Below, piece by piece: positions 54,035 to 61,217 of a stretch of DNA of 64,000 bases. The notes under the pieces were generated by a model. That model saw only the letters and a list, made by a program, of their open reading frames with translations. It did not search any database and was not told where the DNA came from. The translations under genes and the position numbers were made by a program. Origin of the DNA: Allobranchiibius huperziae (lineage in GTDB: Bacteria; Actinomycetota; Actinomycetes; Actinomycetales; Dermatophilaceae); contig NZ_JACCFW010000001.1 of assembly GCF_013410455.1 (NCBI RefSeq), positions 1,070,929 to 1,134,928 of the forward strand, written 5' to 3'. How positions within the stretch are numbered: position 1 is the first letter of the stretch; every line of letters begins with the position of its first letter.

Positions 54035-55135
54035 TCAGCTGTCGCTGGACGTCCCTCCGAGGATCGGGCGCGGGTCGAACGCGACCCGGATCTTCGCGAT
54101 GCGGCCGTCTTCGACGTGCATCCAGTTGACCGTCGGCGTGGGCGGCGCGTCTCTGGTGAGCAGGTCGTACCAGGTGATGACGTCGGGACCGTCGACGAGC
54201 ATCCGGACGATCTGTATGCCGGTCATCATCCGGCTCATGCCCTCCAGACCCTGCAGGCACTCGTCGCCGGAGTCGGCGGTGCCGAGGGGTCCGCGGAACG
54301 TGGCGTCGTCGGCCAAGACCCTTCGGAGGCGGTCGAAGTCGTGCGCCGTCCACGCGGCGTAGTAGGTGTTCGCCAGGGCCCGCGGGCCCGTCCGGGAGGC
54401 GAGCCACTCCTCGAACGTGGTCGACGTGATGCGGGCAGCGCCGCTCGGTAGCAGGACCTCCCCGGCCATCGAGGTGCCGAACGGGTTGTCACGCCAACTG
54501 GCGTGCACCTGGGTGGAATCACCGTGCGCGGCGAAGGTGCGTCGTGCCATGTCCACGAGGTCCTGCGTGTCGGGCCCGGCGAGATCCGCTGTACGGCCCT
54601 GCGGGTCGCCGAGCGCGAGCTCGACGAGCACCTCCGCGACGTCGGCGACATCGACCGGCTGCACGAGGAGTGGCGCGACGGTGGCGACGCCGTCAGCGGT
54701 GGCCCAGCTCACCGCTGTCGCGGCGAAGGTGTGGAACTGGGTGGCGCGCTGGATCGTCCACGGGATCGGGCCGGACTGCACCTGCTTCTCCTGAGCGACC
54801 TTCCCCAGGTAGTGCCCGTTGTCGGGCACGGCCTCGATGTTCACGATCGACAGCAGCACGTGGTGCCGCACTCCCGCGCGCTCCTCAGCGGCCAGCAGGT
54901 TCTTGCTGGTGCCGGTGAAGAACGCCACCGCCGCGTCAGCGTCCGTCTCGTTCGTGTTGAGCACGTCGATCACCGCGACGGCTCCGGCAAGGGCGTCGTC
55001 GAGTCCCTCACCGCTCATGACGTCGACGCCGCGGGCGCGCGACACCTCGACCGCTTCGTGTCCCTTCGCATGGAGCGCGGCGACGACCGCCTCGCCCACC
55101 TGCCCCGAGGCACCGATCACTGCAACTCTCGCCAT
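54035..55135 (-). CDS. NmrA-like NAD(P)-binding protein fused to a SnoaL/NTF2-like domain
   Basis: A 366-residue two-domain protein. Residues 1-245 are an atypical SDR (NmrA/NAD(P)H-binding type): VAVIGASGQVGEAVVAALHA, LLSIVNIEAVPDNGHYLGKV, YLGK carrying the Tyr-x2-Lys equivalent, and QFHTFAATAVSWA. Residues about 258-366 are a SnoaL-like NTF2 fold (LANTYYAAWTAHDFDRLRRV, FRGPLGTADSGDECLQGLEG, WMHVEDGRIAKIRVAFDPRP). Both occur mostly as separate proteins. ATG 55135 begins MARVAVIGASG. It converges on ffh, 18 bases between stops. Confidence 0.82.
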   Translation of the reverse strand: MARVAVIGASGQVGEAVVAALHAKGHEAVEVSRARGVDVMSGEGLDDALAGAVAVIDVLNTNETDADAAVAFFTGTSKNLLAAEERAGVRHHVLLSIVNIEAVPDNGHYLGKVAQEKQVQSGPIPWTIQRATQFHTFAATAVSWATADGVATVAPLLVQPVDVADVAEVLVELALGDPQGRTADLAGPDTQDLVDMARRTFAAHGDSTQVHASWRDNPFGTSMAGEVLLPSGAARITSTTFEEWLASRTGPRALANTYYAAWTAHDFDRLRRVLADDATFRGPLGTADSGDECLQGLEGMSRMMTGIQIVRMLVDGPDVITWYDLLTRDAPPTPTVNWMHVEDGRIAKIRVAFDPRPILGGTSSDS

Positions 55136-55278
55136 GCATCGGATCCTTGTCAGAGCGGTGGCCCATAGCAACCCCTCGGTGCTGGCAGGGAGCCGAACGG
55201 ACGTGGCGCGCGTCGGAGGGATAGGTCCACGCACGCCAGGTGTGGGCCGATCCATCACGCCCGGCCCGAAGGTTCGCC

Positions 55279-56115
55279 ATGCTCCGAGTGCACTTCACAC
55301 CCGCCGATCTCGGCCACGTCATGCTTGCGCCCGGTGTCAGCAGCACCTGGGAGATGATGCTCAGCGCGCAGCATCTGCAGTCTGATTCGCCCCCGCGCAG
55401 GTACGCCGAGTGGCGTGTGCGGGTCGCTCGCAGCGGCCTCGCGGCCCCCGTGGCCACGCTCCTCGCCGGCTGTCTGACGCCCGCGCGCTCTACCTCGCAG
55501 CTGTGCGGCACACAGACACTGGACCACTACTGGGAGTCTGCACTGGCGCCGTACTGGCCCGCTCTGCAGTTGCGCGTCGCCGCCGACCTGCAGGAGCGCG
55601 CCCACCGGCAGGCGGTCGGCGGACTGTCCGCGCTGCTTCAGGACATCTGCAGAGGTGCGGTCTGGGCGCATCCGGTGCTGCGTGTGCCCGGTCTCCCGAG
55701 CGGTGACGTACGGCTGGAGGGCGGCGGCCTGCTGGTGCAGCCCGCCTACTTCTGCCCGCCGGGGCGAGCACTGCTCGTACGGCACCGCGACCGTCACGTG
55801 CTCGTGTGTCCCGTCGCGCAGGCGGGGCGTCTGCTCACCGGCGCGCCCGATGCCGACCTCGCCCGGCTGATCGGACCGGCACGGGTGGAAGTGTTGCGGG
55901 CCACCCAGATCCCGGGCACGACGAGCGAGATCGCCGAGCGCCTCGGGACCAGTGTGCCGAGCGTCTCCCGTCACGCCGGGGCGCTGGCCGCCGCGCATCT
56001 CATTCATTCCCGTCGCAACGGTCGCAGCGTGACTCATTCGATTTCTTCGCTCGGCGTGGAACTTCTCGGCATCCGGGCCCGTCAGAGCATTGCTCCACAA
56101 AGTTCCGTCGCGTGA
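55279..56115 (+). CDS. Winged-helix (ArsR-like) transcriptional regulator
   Basis: A 278-residue protein. The N-terminal part begins MLRVHFTPADLGHVMLAPG with a WEMMLSAQHLQ helix, a pattern seen in ArsR-like regulators of streptomycetes. The C-terminal winged helix is at about 205-265 (RVEVLRATQIPGTTSEIAER, LGTSVPSVSRHAGALAAAHL, HSRRNGRSVTHSISSLG). No signal peptide. It lies 82 bases before, and in line with, the first NlpC/P60 gene of the wall-hydrolase cluster, so it may control that cluster. Confidence 0.78.
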   Translation: MLRVHFTPADLGHVMLAPGVSSTWEMMLSAQHLQSDSPPRRYAEWRVRVARSGLAAPVATLLAGCLTPARSTSQLCGTQTLDHYWESALAPYWPALQLRVAADLQERAHRQAVGGLSALLQDICRGAVWAHPVLRVPGLPSGDVRLEGGGLLVQPAYFCPPGRALLVRHRDRHVLVCPVAQAGRLLTGAPDADLARLIGPARVEVLRATQIPGTTSEIAERLGTSVPSVSRHAGALAAAHLIHSRRNGRSVTHSISSLGVELLGIRARQSIAPQSSVA

Positions 56116-56197
56116 TATCGCACAGCGAATCCGGTCGGAATGTCGGCGCGACATCGCAGGACGGAAGAGCCGCCCTCGTTCTTGAAAGGGAAGAGCA

Positions 56198-57106
56198 ATG
56201 AGCACCGTCACCAGGAAAGTCATCCACGGCACCACCGCGCTCGCGCTGAGCAGCGGAATCGCGGCCGGAGGAGTCGTCGCATTCGGCTCCGGAGCCGCCC
56301 ACGCGTCGACCCGCAACGGCGCCGTCTGCCACGTCTACGGGTCGGCCAGCAAGGTGCAGGCTGCCATCGTCAACACGGCGTGCGCCGAGCTGAAGAAGGG
56401 CACCAAGTACTCGTGGAACGGCGGCCACCACAAGAAGCCGGGCAAGTCCACGGGTTCGGTCTACGACCAGGGTGGTGAGTACTACAACGACACCCACAAG
56501 GTCGGATTCGACTGCTCGGGCCTCGTGCGGTGGGCCGTCTACAAGGGCACCGGCCGCGACATCGGCGCCGGCGCCTACACCGGCGTAGAGGGAAATGCGT
56601 TGCGGCAGCACGGATGGAAGAAGGTCTCCAAGGCGACCCAGCCCGGCGACGTCGTGGTTTACCCCGGTCACACCGTGATCTACATGGGCGCCGGCAAGGT
56701 CGTGCAGGCCGAGGGCGACGTGGCCGGTCTGACGACTCAGAAGCTGTCCACCGAGAGCGAGCGGGTCACCGGCATCTACCGGTACGCCGGCAAGGGAAGC
56801 ACCCCGCCGCCGACCAAGCCGGCGCCGCCCGCCAAGCACCACCCGAAGAAGGTCTACAAGAACGTCTGGGCGCAGGCTCCGTCGTACACCAAGGCCTCCG
56901 GCGGCAGGAAGGTCGGTGTCCTGCACACCGGTCGCAACTACTTCTACTGCCAGTCGAAGGGCTCTGAGGTGCATTTCGACGGCTACCGCAACAACTGGTG
57001 GCTGAAGACCGACGACGACTCCGGCAACGCGAATGTCTGGGTCAACGCCACCCACGTGAGCGGTGGCGCGAACGACGCGCGGATTCCCGGCCTGCGCACC
57101 TGCTGA
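56198..57106 (+). CDS. Secreted NlpC/P60 endopeptidase with C-terminal SH3-like domain (unit 1)
   Basis: A 302-residue exported protein. Signal peptide to about residue 36 (GSGAAHA). NlpC/P60 domain about 40-195 with catalytic Cys106 in GFDCSGLVRWAVY and His158 in PGHTVIYMG. A Pro/Lys linker (PPPTKPAPPAKHHPKK) precedes an SH3-like domain (about 219-302) with VGVLHTGRNYFYCQSKGSEV, WWLKTDDDSGNANVWVNATH and a terminal RTC. It should cleave peptidoglycan stem peptides outside the cell. AAAGGGAAGAGCA precedes the ATG. The 3-prime end is about 92 percent identical to that of the next gene. Confidence 0.88.
   Translation: MSTVTRKVIHGTTALALSSGIAAGGVVAFGSGAAHASTRNGAVCHVYGSASKVQAAIVNTACAELKKGTKYSWNGGHHKKPGKSTGSVYDQGGEYYNDTHKVGFDCSGLVRWAVYKGTGRDIGAGAYTGVEGNALRQHGWKKVSKATQPGDVVVYPGHTVIYMGAGKVVQAEGDVAGLTTQKLSTESERVTGIYRYAGKGSTPPPTKPAPPAKHHPKKVYKNVWAQAPSYTKASGGRKVGVLHTGRNYFYCQSKGSEVHFDGYRNNWWLKTDDDSGNANVWVNATHVSGGANDARIPGLRTC
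56808..57106 (+). repeat. Direct repeat encoding linker and SH3-like domain, unit 1 (partner 57767-58065)
   Basis: The last 299 bases of the NlpC/P60 gene recur as the last 299 bases of the following gene, offset 959, with about 92 percent identity by eye. The matching part starts in the proline linker and ends at the stop codon; the catalytic parts are unrelated. Confidence 0.85.
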
Positions 57107-57147
57107 CCGTTATCTGCGGACCCCTGAAACTCGAAAGGAAGACGATC

Positions 57148-58065
57148 ATGAAGAATTCCAGAATGGTGACGCGGTCGGTGGTGGCGCTGGGCGTTTCCGG
57201 CGTGGCGGTGACCGGTATGGCCACCGGTGCGGTCGCCGTGGGCCACCACACCGCCGCGGCATCCGCCAGCGCGACGACGTGCGCGAGACACTCCGACGAC
57301 GCGGCACTCGCACGCAAGGTGTCCGGTCACTTCCACGGCGCACGACTCGGCAACTCGGTGGACGCCCAGCAGATCGCCTGCGCCCGGGCCATCGTCGCGG
57401 GCACGAAGTCGATCGGTCTGCCCAAGCGGGCGGCGTACATCGCCCTGATGACCGCGATCACGGAGAGCACGCTGCACAACCACAAGGGCGGTGCCGACGA
57501 CAGCGTCGGGCTGTTTCAGCAACGCCCCTCGCAGGGCTGGGGCACGGTGACCCAGTGCCGCACCCCGGAGCACGCGACCCGCACCTTCCTGAAGCACATG
57601 CTGGCCGACTACCCGCACGGTGGCTGGAAGACCACCGACGCGGCGAAGGTGGCGCAGCGCGTGCAGATCTCGGAGTACCCGTCGGCGTATGCCGATGAGA
57701 GGTCGCCTGCGAAGGTGCTCGTCAACGCACTCTGGGACACCAAGACACCGCCGACGAAGCCCGCTCCGCCGACCAAGCCGGCGCCCCCCGCCAAGCACCA
57801 CCCCAAGAAGGTCTACAAGAACGTGTGGGCGCAGGCGTCTTCCTACACCAAGCCCTCAGGTGGGAGGAAGGTCGGCGTGCTGCACACCGGTCGCAACTAC
57901 TTCTTCTGCCAGTCCAAGGGCTCTGAGGTGCACTTCGACGGCTACCGCAACAACTGGTGGCTGAAGACCGACGACGACTCCGGCAACGCGAACGTGTGGG
58001 TCAACGCCACGCACGTCAGCGGTGGCGCGAACGACGCGAGGATCCCCGGGGTCCCCGCCTGCTGA
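57148..58065 (+). CDS. Secreted lysozyme-like protein with C-terminal SH3-like domain (unit 1)
   Basis: A 305-residue exported protein. Signal peptide about 1-42. The middle domain (about 55-200) has ARAIVAGTKSIGLPKRAAYI, ALMTAITESTLHNHKGG with Glu106 as likely general acid, and DSVGLFQQRPSQGWGTVTQC. This resembles lysozyme/lytic-transglycosylase-fold domains of actinobacterial secreted proteins, though no named family is certain. The linker and SH3-like domain (about 222-305) nearly copy the preceding protein. GAAAGGAAG precedes ATG 57148. Together the two enzymes could cut both glycan and peptide of the wall. Confidence 0.75.
   Translation: MKNSRMVTRSVVALGVSGVAVTGMATGAVAVGHHTAAASASATTCARHSDDAALARKVSGHFHGARLGNSVDAQQIACARAIVAGTKSIGLPKRAAYIALMTAITESTLHNHKGGADDSVGLFQQRPSQGWGTVTQCRTPEHATRTFLKHMLADYPHGGWKTTDAAKVAQRVQISEYPSAYADERSPAKVLVNALWDTKTPPTKPAPPTKPAPPAKHHPKKVYKNVWAQASSYTKPSGGRKVGVLHTGRNYFFCQSKGSEVHFDGYRNNWWLKTDDDSGNANVWVNATHVSGGANDARIPGVPAC
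57767..58065 (+). repeat. Direct repeat encoding linker and SH3-like domain, unit 1 second copy
   Basis: Partner of 56808-57106. The differences are mostly silent; the encoded domains differ at only about five or six positions. Confidence 0.85.
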
Positions 58066-58073
58066 CCCGGTCT

Positions 58074-58124
58074 CGCAGATGAGAAGGGCAGGACGCATCG
58101 AGCGTCCTGCCCTTCTCATCTGCG
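58074..58124 (+). terminator. Strong hairpin closing wall-hydrolase unit 1
   Basis: Perfect 23-base arms at 58074-58096 and 58102-58124 (CGCAGATGAGAAGGGCAGG... and complement) with loop ATCGA. It begins eight bases after the stop of the unit 1 lysozyme-like gene. No T-tract follows, but the stem is the longest in the window. Confidence 0.8.
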
Positions 58125-58209
58125 TCATCTGGGCGCGGCGAGATGCCGAAGGTTTGCGCATCTATGCAAATGCTGGTCGGCAGCGTCCCGAATTGGTCTG
58201 GTGGAGCTA

Positions 58210-58227
58210 GGGAAACGATCGTTTCCC
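58210..58227. promoter_or_regulatory. Perfect 18-base palindrome upstream of wall-hydrolase unit 2
   Basis: GGGAAACGATCGTTTCCC is fully self-complementary and lies 22 bases before the ATG of the gene at 58250, between the unit 1 terminator and a strong GGAGGAGG ribosome-binding site. The GAAACG...CGTTTC halves recall LacI-family operators, but no such regulator is nearby. The start region of unit 1 has no similar palindrome. Confidence 0.55.
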
Positions 58228-58249
58228 GACGGACGAGGAGGAGGACATC

Positions 58250-59122
58250 ATGCGTACCACCAAGAAGGCTCTGGCCCACTGCACGGGCGTGGCAGTGCTC
58301 GGCGGGGGCGCCCTCATCGGGGGCGTGGGTGTGTTCGGCAGCACGGCCGCGCACGCTGACGCCGGGTGTCAGGCGTACGGCGCGACCAGCGCGGTCGCGG
58401 CCAAGGAGGTCCAGGCGGCCTGCGCGGAGGTCGACAAGGGCACGCCGTACTCGTGGTCCGGCGGCCACAAGGCGGCTCCCGGCCCCTCGACGGGGCAGAT
58501 CTACGACGTGCCGCCGGAGTACTACGACGACCGCAACAAGGTCGGACTGGACTGCTCGGGACTGGTGCGCTGGGCCTACTACGAGGCGTCGGGCACCGAC
58601 TTCGGCCCCGTCTCGACCTACGACTTCGACTCCGCGCTCACGAGCCACGGTTTCAGCCGGGTGGACGCGCCGACCCAGCCCGGCGACGTCATCGTCTGGG
58701 ACGGGCACACCGCCATCTACCTGGGCAACGGCCTGATGGCGCAGGCCGAGGGCGACGACGCCGGACTCAACGTGCGGACCGTCGCGAGCCACGGCGGCAC
58801 CCCGACCGGCGTCTACCGCCCGGGCGGCGGCACGACCACGCCTCCGCCGCCCTCTGGAGGGTCGAAGGTGTTCAAGGACGTGTGGGCCACCGCTCCGTCG
58901 GTGAACAACCCCACCAACGGCGCCGTGGTGGGCACCTTGAACAAGGGGTCGAACTACTTCTACTGCCAGACGCAGGGGTCGGAGACGTCGTACGCGGGCT
59001 ACCACAACGACTGGTGGCTGAAGACCGACGACGACTCCGGCAACGCGAACGTGTGGGTCAACGCGACCTACGTCAGCGGGGGAGTGGACGACGGGCAGAT
59101 CCCCGGCGTACCGACCTGCTGA
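58250..59122 (+). CDS. Secreted NlpC/P60 endopeptidase with C-terminal SH3-like domain (unit 2)
   Basis: A 290-residue exported paralogue of 56198-57106. Signal peptide about 1-36 (STAAHADAG follows). Catalytic Cys102 in LDCSGLVRWAYYEA, His153 in DGHTAIYLGNG. A short Gly/Thr/Pro linker leads to an SH3-like domain with VVGTLNKGSNYFYCQTQGSE, WWLKTDDDSGNANVWVNATY and terminal PTC. The SH3-like domain is much closer to that of the next gene (about 97 percent) than to unit 1 (about 60 percent). GGAGGAGG precedes the ATG. Confidence 0.88.
   Translation: MRTTKKALAHCTGVAVLGGGALIGGVGVFGSTAAHADAGCQAYGATSAVAAKEVQAACAEVDKGTPYSWSGGHKAAPGPSTGQIYDVPPEYYDDRNKVGLDCSGLVRWAYYEASGTDFGPVSTYDFDSALTSHGFSRVDAPTQPGDVIVWDGHTAIYLGNGLMAQAEGDDAGLNVRTVASHGGTPTGVYRPGGGTTTPPPPSGGSKVFKDVWATAPSVNNPTNGAVVGTLNKGSNYFYCQTQGSETSYAGYHNDWWLKTDDDSGNANVWVNATYVSGGVDDGQIPGVPTC
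58824..59122 (+). repeat. Direct repeat encoding SH3-like domain, unit 2 (partner 59863-60161)
   Basis: About 299 bases recur at offset 1039 with about 96 percent identity by eye, from the proline linker to the stop codon. I count about ten differences, most of them silent, which suggests recent homogenisation. Confidence 0.88.
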
Positions 59123-59192
59123 AACCGCAGCAGTTACAACGCCATCAGCACGGACGACACGAGAGACACCCGAGACGCAAGGAGAACAGATC

Positions 59193-60161
59193 ATGAAGAT
59201 CCAGACGTTGAAGAACCGCCGGTACGCGCGCCCGCTCGTGGCGCTGGCCGTCGCGGGCACCGCACTCACCGGCTTCGCGACCACGGCCTCGGCACACCCG
59301 GGCCACCACCTCCCAGGGCCGGCAGGAGTTCCCGGCACGGCCGGCCCTGCCCGCGCGGGAGCGCACGGACATGCGCGGGCGTTCGACCTCGGGACGGTCG
59401 CCTGTCCCTCGTCGCCGGGCGATGCTGCCACGGCGGCGAGCCTCTCCGGACATTTCTCCGGAGTGCGGATGGGGACCTCGATCGATGCCGGGCAGGTCGC
59501 CTGTGCCCGTGCCGTCATCGCGGCCACGAAGGGCGCTGGACTCGACCAGCGGGCCGCCCTCGTCGCGACCATGACCGCGATGGCCGAGAGCACCCTGCAC
59601 AACTACACCGGTGGTGACCGCGACAGCATCGGGCTCTTCCAGCAGCGCCCCTCGCAGGGGTGGGGATCGGTCGACCAGGTCCAGGACCCGACGTACGCCA
59701 CACAGAAGTTCCTGTCGGTGATGCAGGCCAAGTTCCCCGGCGGGGGCTGGGAGAGCGGTGATCCCGGCGCGATCGCGCAGTCGGTGCAGGTCTCCGGCGA
59801 CCCCGGGGCGTACGACGACGAGCAGTCGCCGGCGACGACCGTCGTCAACGCGCTCTGGGCCGGTGGCGGCACCACGCCGCCTCCGCCGCCCTCTGGAGGG
59901 TCGAAGGTGTTCAAGGACGTGTGGGCCACCGCGCCGTCGGTGAACAACCCGACCAACGGCGCCGTGGTGGGCACCTTGAACAAGGGGTCGAACTACTTCT
60001 ACTGCCAGACGCAGGGATCGGAGTCTTCCTACGCGGGCTACCACAACGACTGGTGGCTGAAGACCGACGACGACTCCGGCAACGCGAACGTGTGGGTGAA
60101 CGCGACCTACGTCAGCGGGGGAGTGGACGACGGGCAGATTCCCGGCGTCCCCACCTGCTGA
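59193..60161 (+). CDS. Secreted lysozyme-like protein with C-terminal SH3-like domain (unit 2)
   Basis: A 322-residue exported paralogue of 57148-58065. Signal peptide about 1-34 (TTASAHP). Lysozyme-like domain about 75-225 with ATMTAMAESTLHNYTGG (Glu132 likely catalytic) and SIGLFQQRPSQGWGS. A Gly/Pro linker precedes the SH3-like domain, almost identical to that of 58250-59122. AAGGAGAACAGATC precedes the ATG; the 70-base gap to the previous gene has no terminator, so the pair is co-transcribed. Confidence 0.77.
   Translation: MKIQTLKNRRYARPLVALAVAGTALTGFATTASAHPGHHLPGPAGVPGTAGPARAGAHGHARAFDLGTVACPSSPGDAATAASLSGHFSGVRMGTSIDAGQVACARAVIAATKGAGLDQRAALVATMTAMAESTLHNYTGGDRDSIGLFQQRPSQGWGSVDQVQDPTYATQKFLSVMQAKFPGGGWESGDPGAIAQSVQVSGDPGAYDDEQSPATTVVNALWAGGGTTPPPPPSGGSKVFKDVWATAPSVNNPTNGAVVGTLNKGSNYFYCQTQGSESSYAGYHNDWWLKTDDDSGNANVWVNATYVSGGVDDGQIPGVPTC
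59863..60161 (+). repeat. Direct repeat encoding SH3-like domain, unit 2 second copy
   Basis: Partner of 58824-59122. The upstream catalytic regions of the two genes are unrelated, so the similarity is confined to the wall-binding module. Confidence 0.88.
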
Positions 60162-60177
60162 GCCGCCGACCCGGCAG

Positions 60178-61077
60178 TCAGTGGCCGAGGTGGGTGTAGA
60201 GCACCGCGGCAGCCTTGGTGATCAGTGCTCGACCCGCAGCGTCGGTGGCGTTGCGGGTCGAGAGGATCGCGGCGGCGTAGTCGCGGCCGGCACCCTGCAC
60301 GTGGCCGATCGAGTTGTCGTGCCACGACCCGGGGTTGTAGGGCAGCCAACCGTTCTTGACCTGGACGGCGACCCCCTTCACCCCGGCGGGCAGGGTGCCG
60401 ATCCCGAACTTCTGGCCGGGGTCGACCCGTCCCATCAGATCGAAGATGTAGGCACGGTCGGTGTTGTCGAGGAACGAGTGCCCGTAGGCGAGGGCCCGGA
60501 CCAGCATCACCTGATCGGGCGCCGTGGTGGTCGTCAGACCCCACCGCACGTTCGGGCGAGTGCTCATCATTCCCAGGGCATTCGCGACGCGCTGAGCGGC
60601 AGGAGCCCCGCCCCCGCGGCGGTAGAGCTCCGTCGCCGCATCGTTGTCGCTCTCGGTGATCATGTCCTCGGCGAGATCGCGGTCGCTCGCGGTCAGCGAC
60701 CCCCCGGCCGCGCGACGGGTGTGCGAGACGCTGGTCAGGATCAGCACCTTCATGATGCTCGCGCAGACGTTCGTCATGGCCGGGTGGTAGGAGAAGGTGG
60801 CGCTCGAACGTCGGTCGTACGCGGTCACGCTGACGTCGCCGGCGCGTGCGCCCAGGGCCGCATCGAGGGCACGCGTGAGGATGCCCGGGTCGGTCCGGGT
60901 GGCGGTGGCGCGCGATGCCGACGTACTCTTCCGGTGCGTTGCGCCACTCGAACTTCCTGTCGACACAGCGGTATTCGGCCGGCCGTCGTGCCGGAGAGGA
61001 TGCCAGGCGATCAGTCCCACCAGCGCCGCCGCTCCGCTCCCCACGACGAGTCGGCGCCGGACGTAGACGTCTCCCAT
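60178..61077 (-). CDS. Exported serine hydrolase, class A beta-lactamase-like
   Basis: A 299-residue protein with a basic start and a hydrophobic helix (LVVGSGAAALVGLIAW), either a signal peptide or an anchor. Penicillin-recognising motifs are in order: SIMK at 107-110, SDN at 143-145 (TESDNDAATEL) and KNG at 241-243 in the position of KTG. The class A Glu166 motif is not evident, which favours a peptidase or inactive homologue over a true beta-lactamase. It converges on the unit 2 lysozyme-like gene with 16 bases between stops, so a wall function is plausible. Confidence 0.8.
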   Translation of the reverse strand: MGDVYVRRRLVVGSGAAALVGLIAWHPLRHDGRPNTAVSTGSSSGATHRKSTSASRATATRTDPGILTRALDAALGARAGDVSVTAYDRRSSATFSYHPAMTNVCASIMKVLILTSVSHTRRAAGGSLTASDRDLAEDMITESDNDAATELYRRGGGAPAAQRVANALGMMSTRPNVRWGLTTTTAPDQVMLVRALAYGHSFLDNTDRAYIFDLMGRVDPGQKFGIGTLPAGVKGVAVQVKNGWLPYNPGSWHDNSIGHVQGAGRDYAAAILSTRNATDAAGRALITKAAAVLYTHLGH

Positions 61078-61217
61078 GGTTGGGAAGCATAGGGGGACAA
61101 CAGGTCTCGCGTGGCGGGGCGCGCAGAACGAGGCCGTGTCGTCCGTCACGCTGGGTCACTTCCAGGTCGGCCCGGCACCTCGATCGTTCGACCGGTCGGC
61201 GAACTATGGTCGGAACC

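Noticed and set aside
56116-56197. Possible c-di-AMP (ydaO-type) riboswitch before the NlpC/P60 cluster
   Set aside because: Such riboswitches often precede actinobacterial wall hydrolases, but the 82-base leader is too short and lacks the conserved elements; the same holds for 58125-58249.
56780-56860. Short proline/lysine codon repeats as a CRISPR-like array
   Set aside because: They are in-frame linker codons of the wall proteins without regular spacers.
56198-60161. Prophage endolysin region
   Set aside because: NlpC/P60, lysozyme-like and SH3-like domains also occur in phages, but each protein has a signal peptide and there is no holin, integrase, terminase or structural gene nearby.
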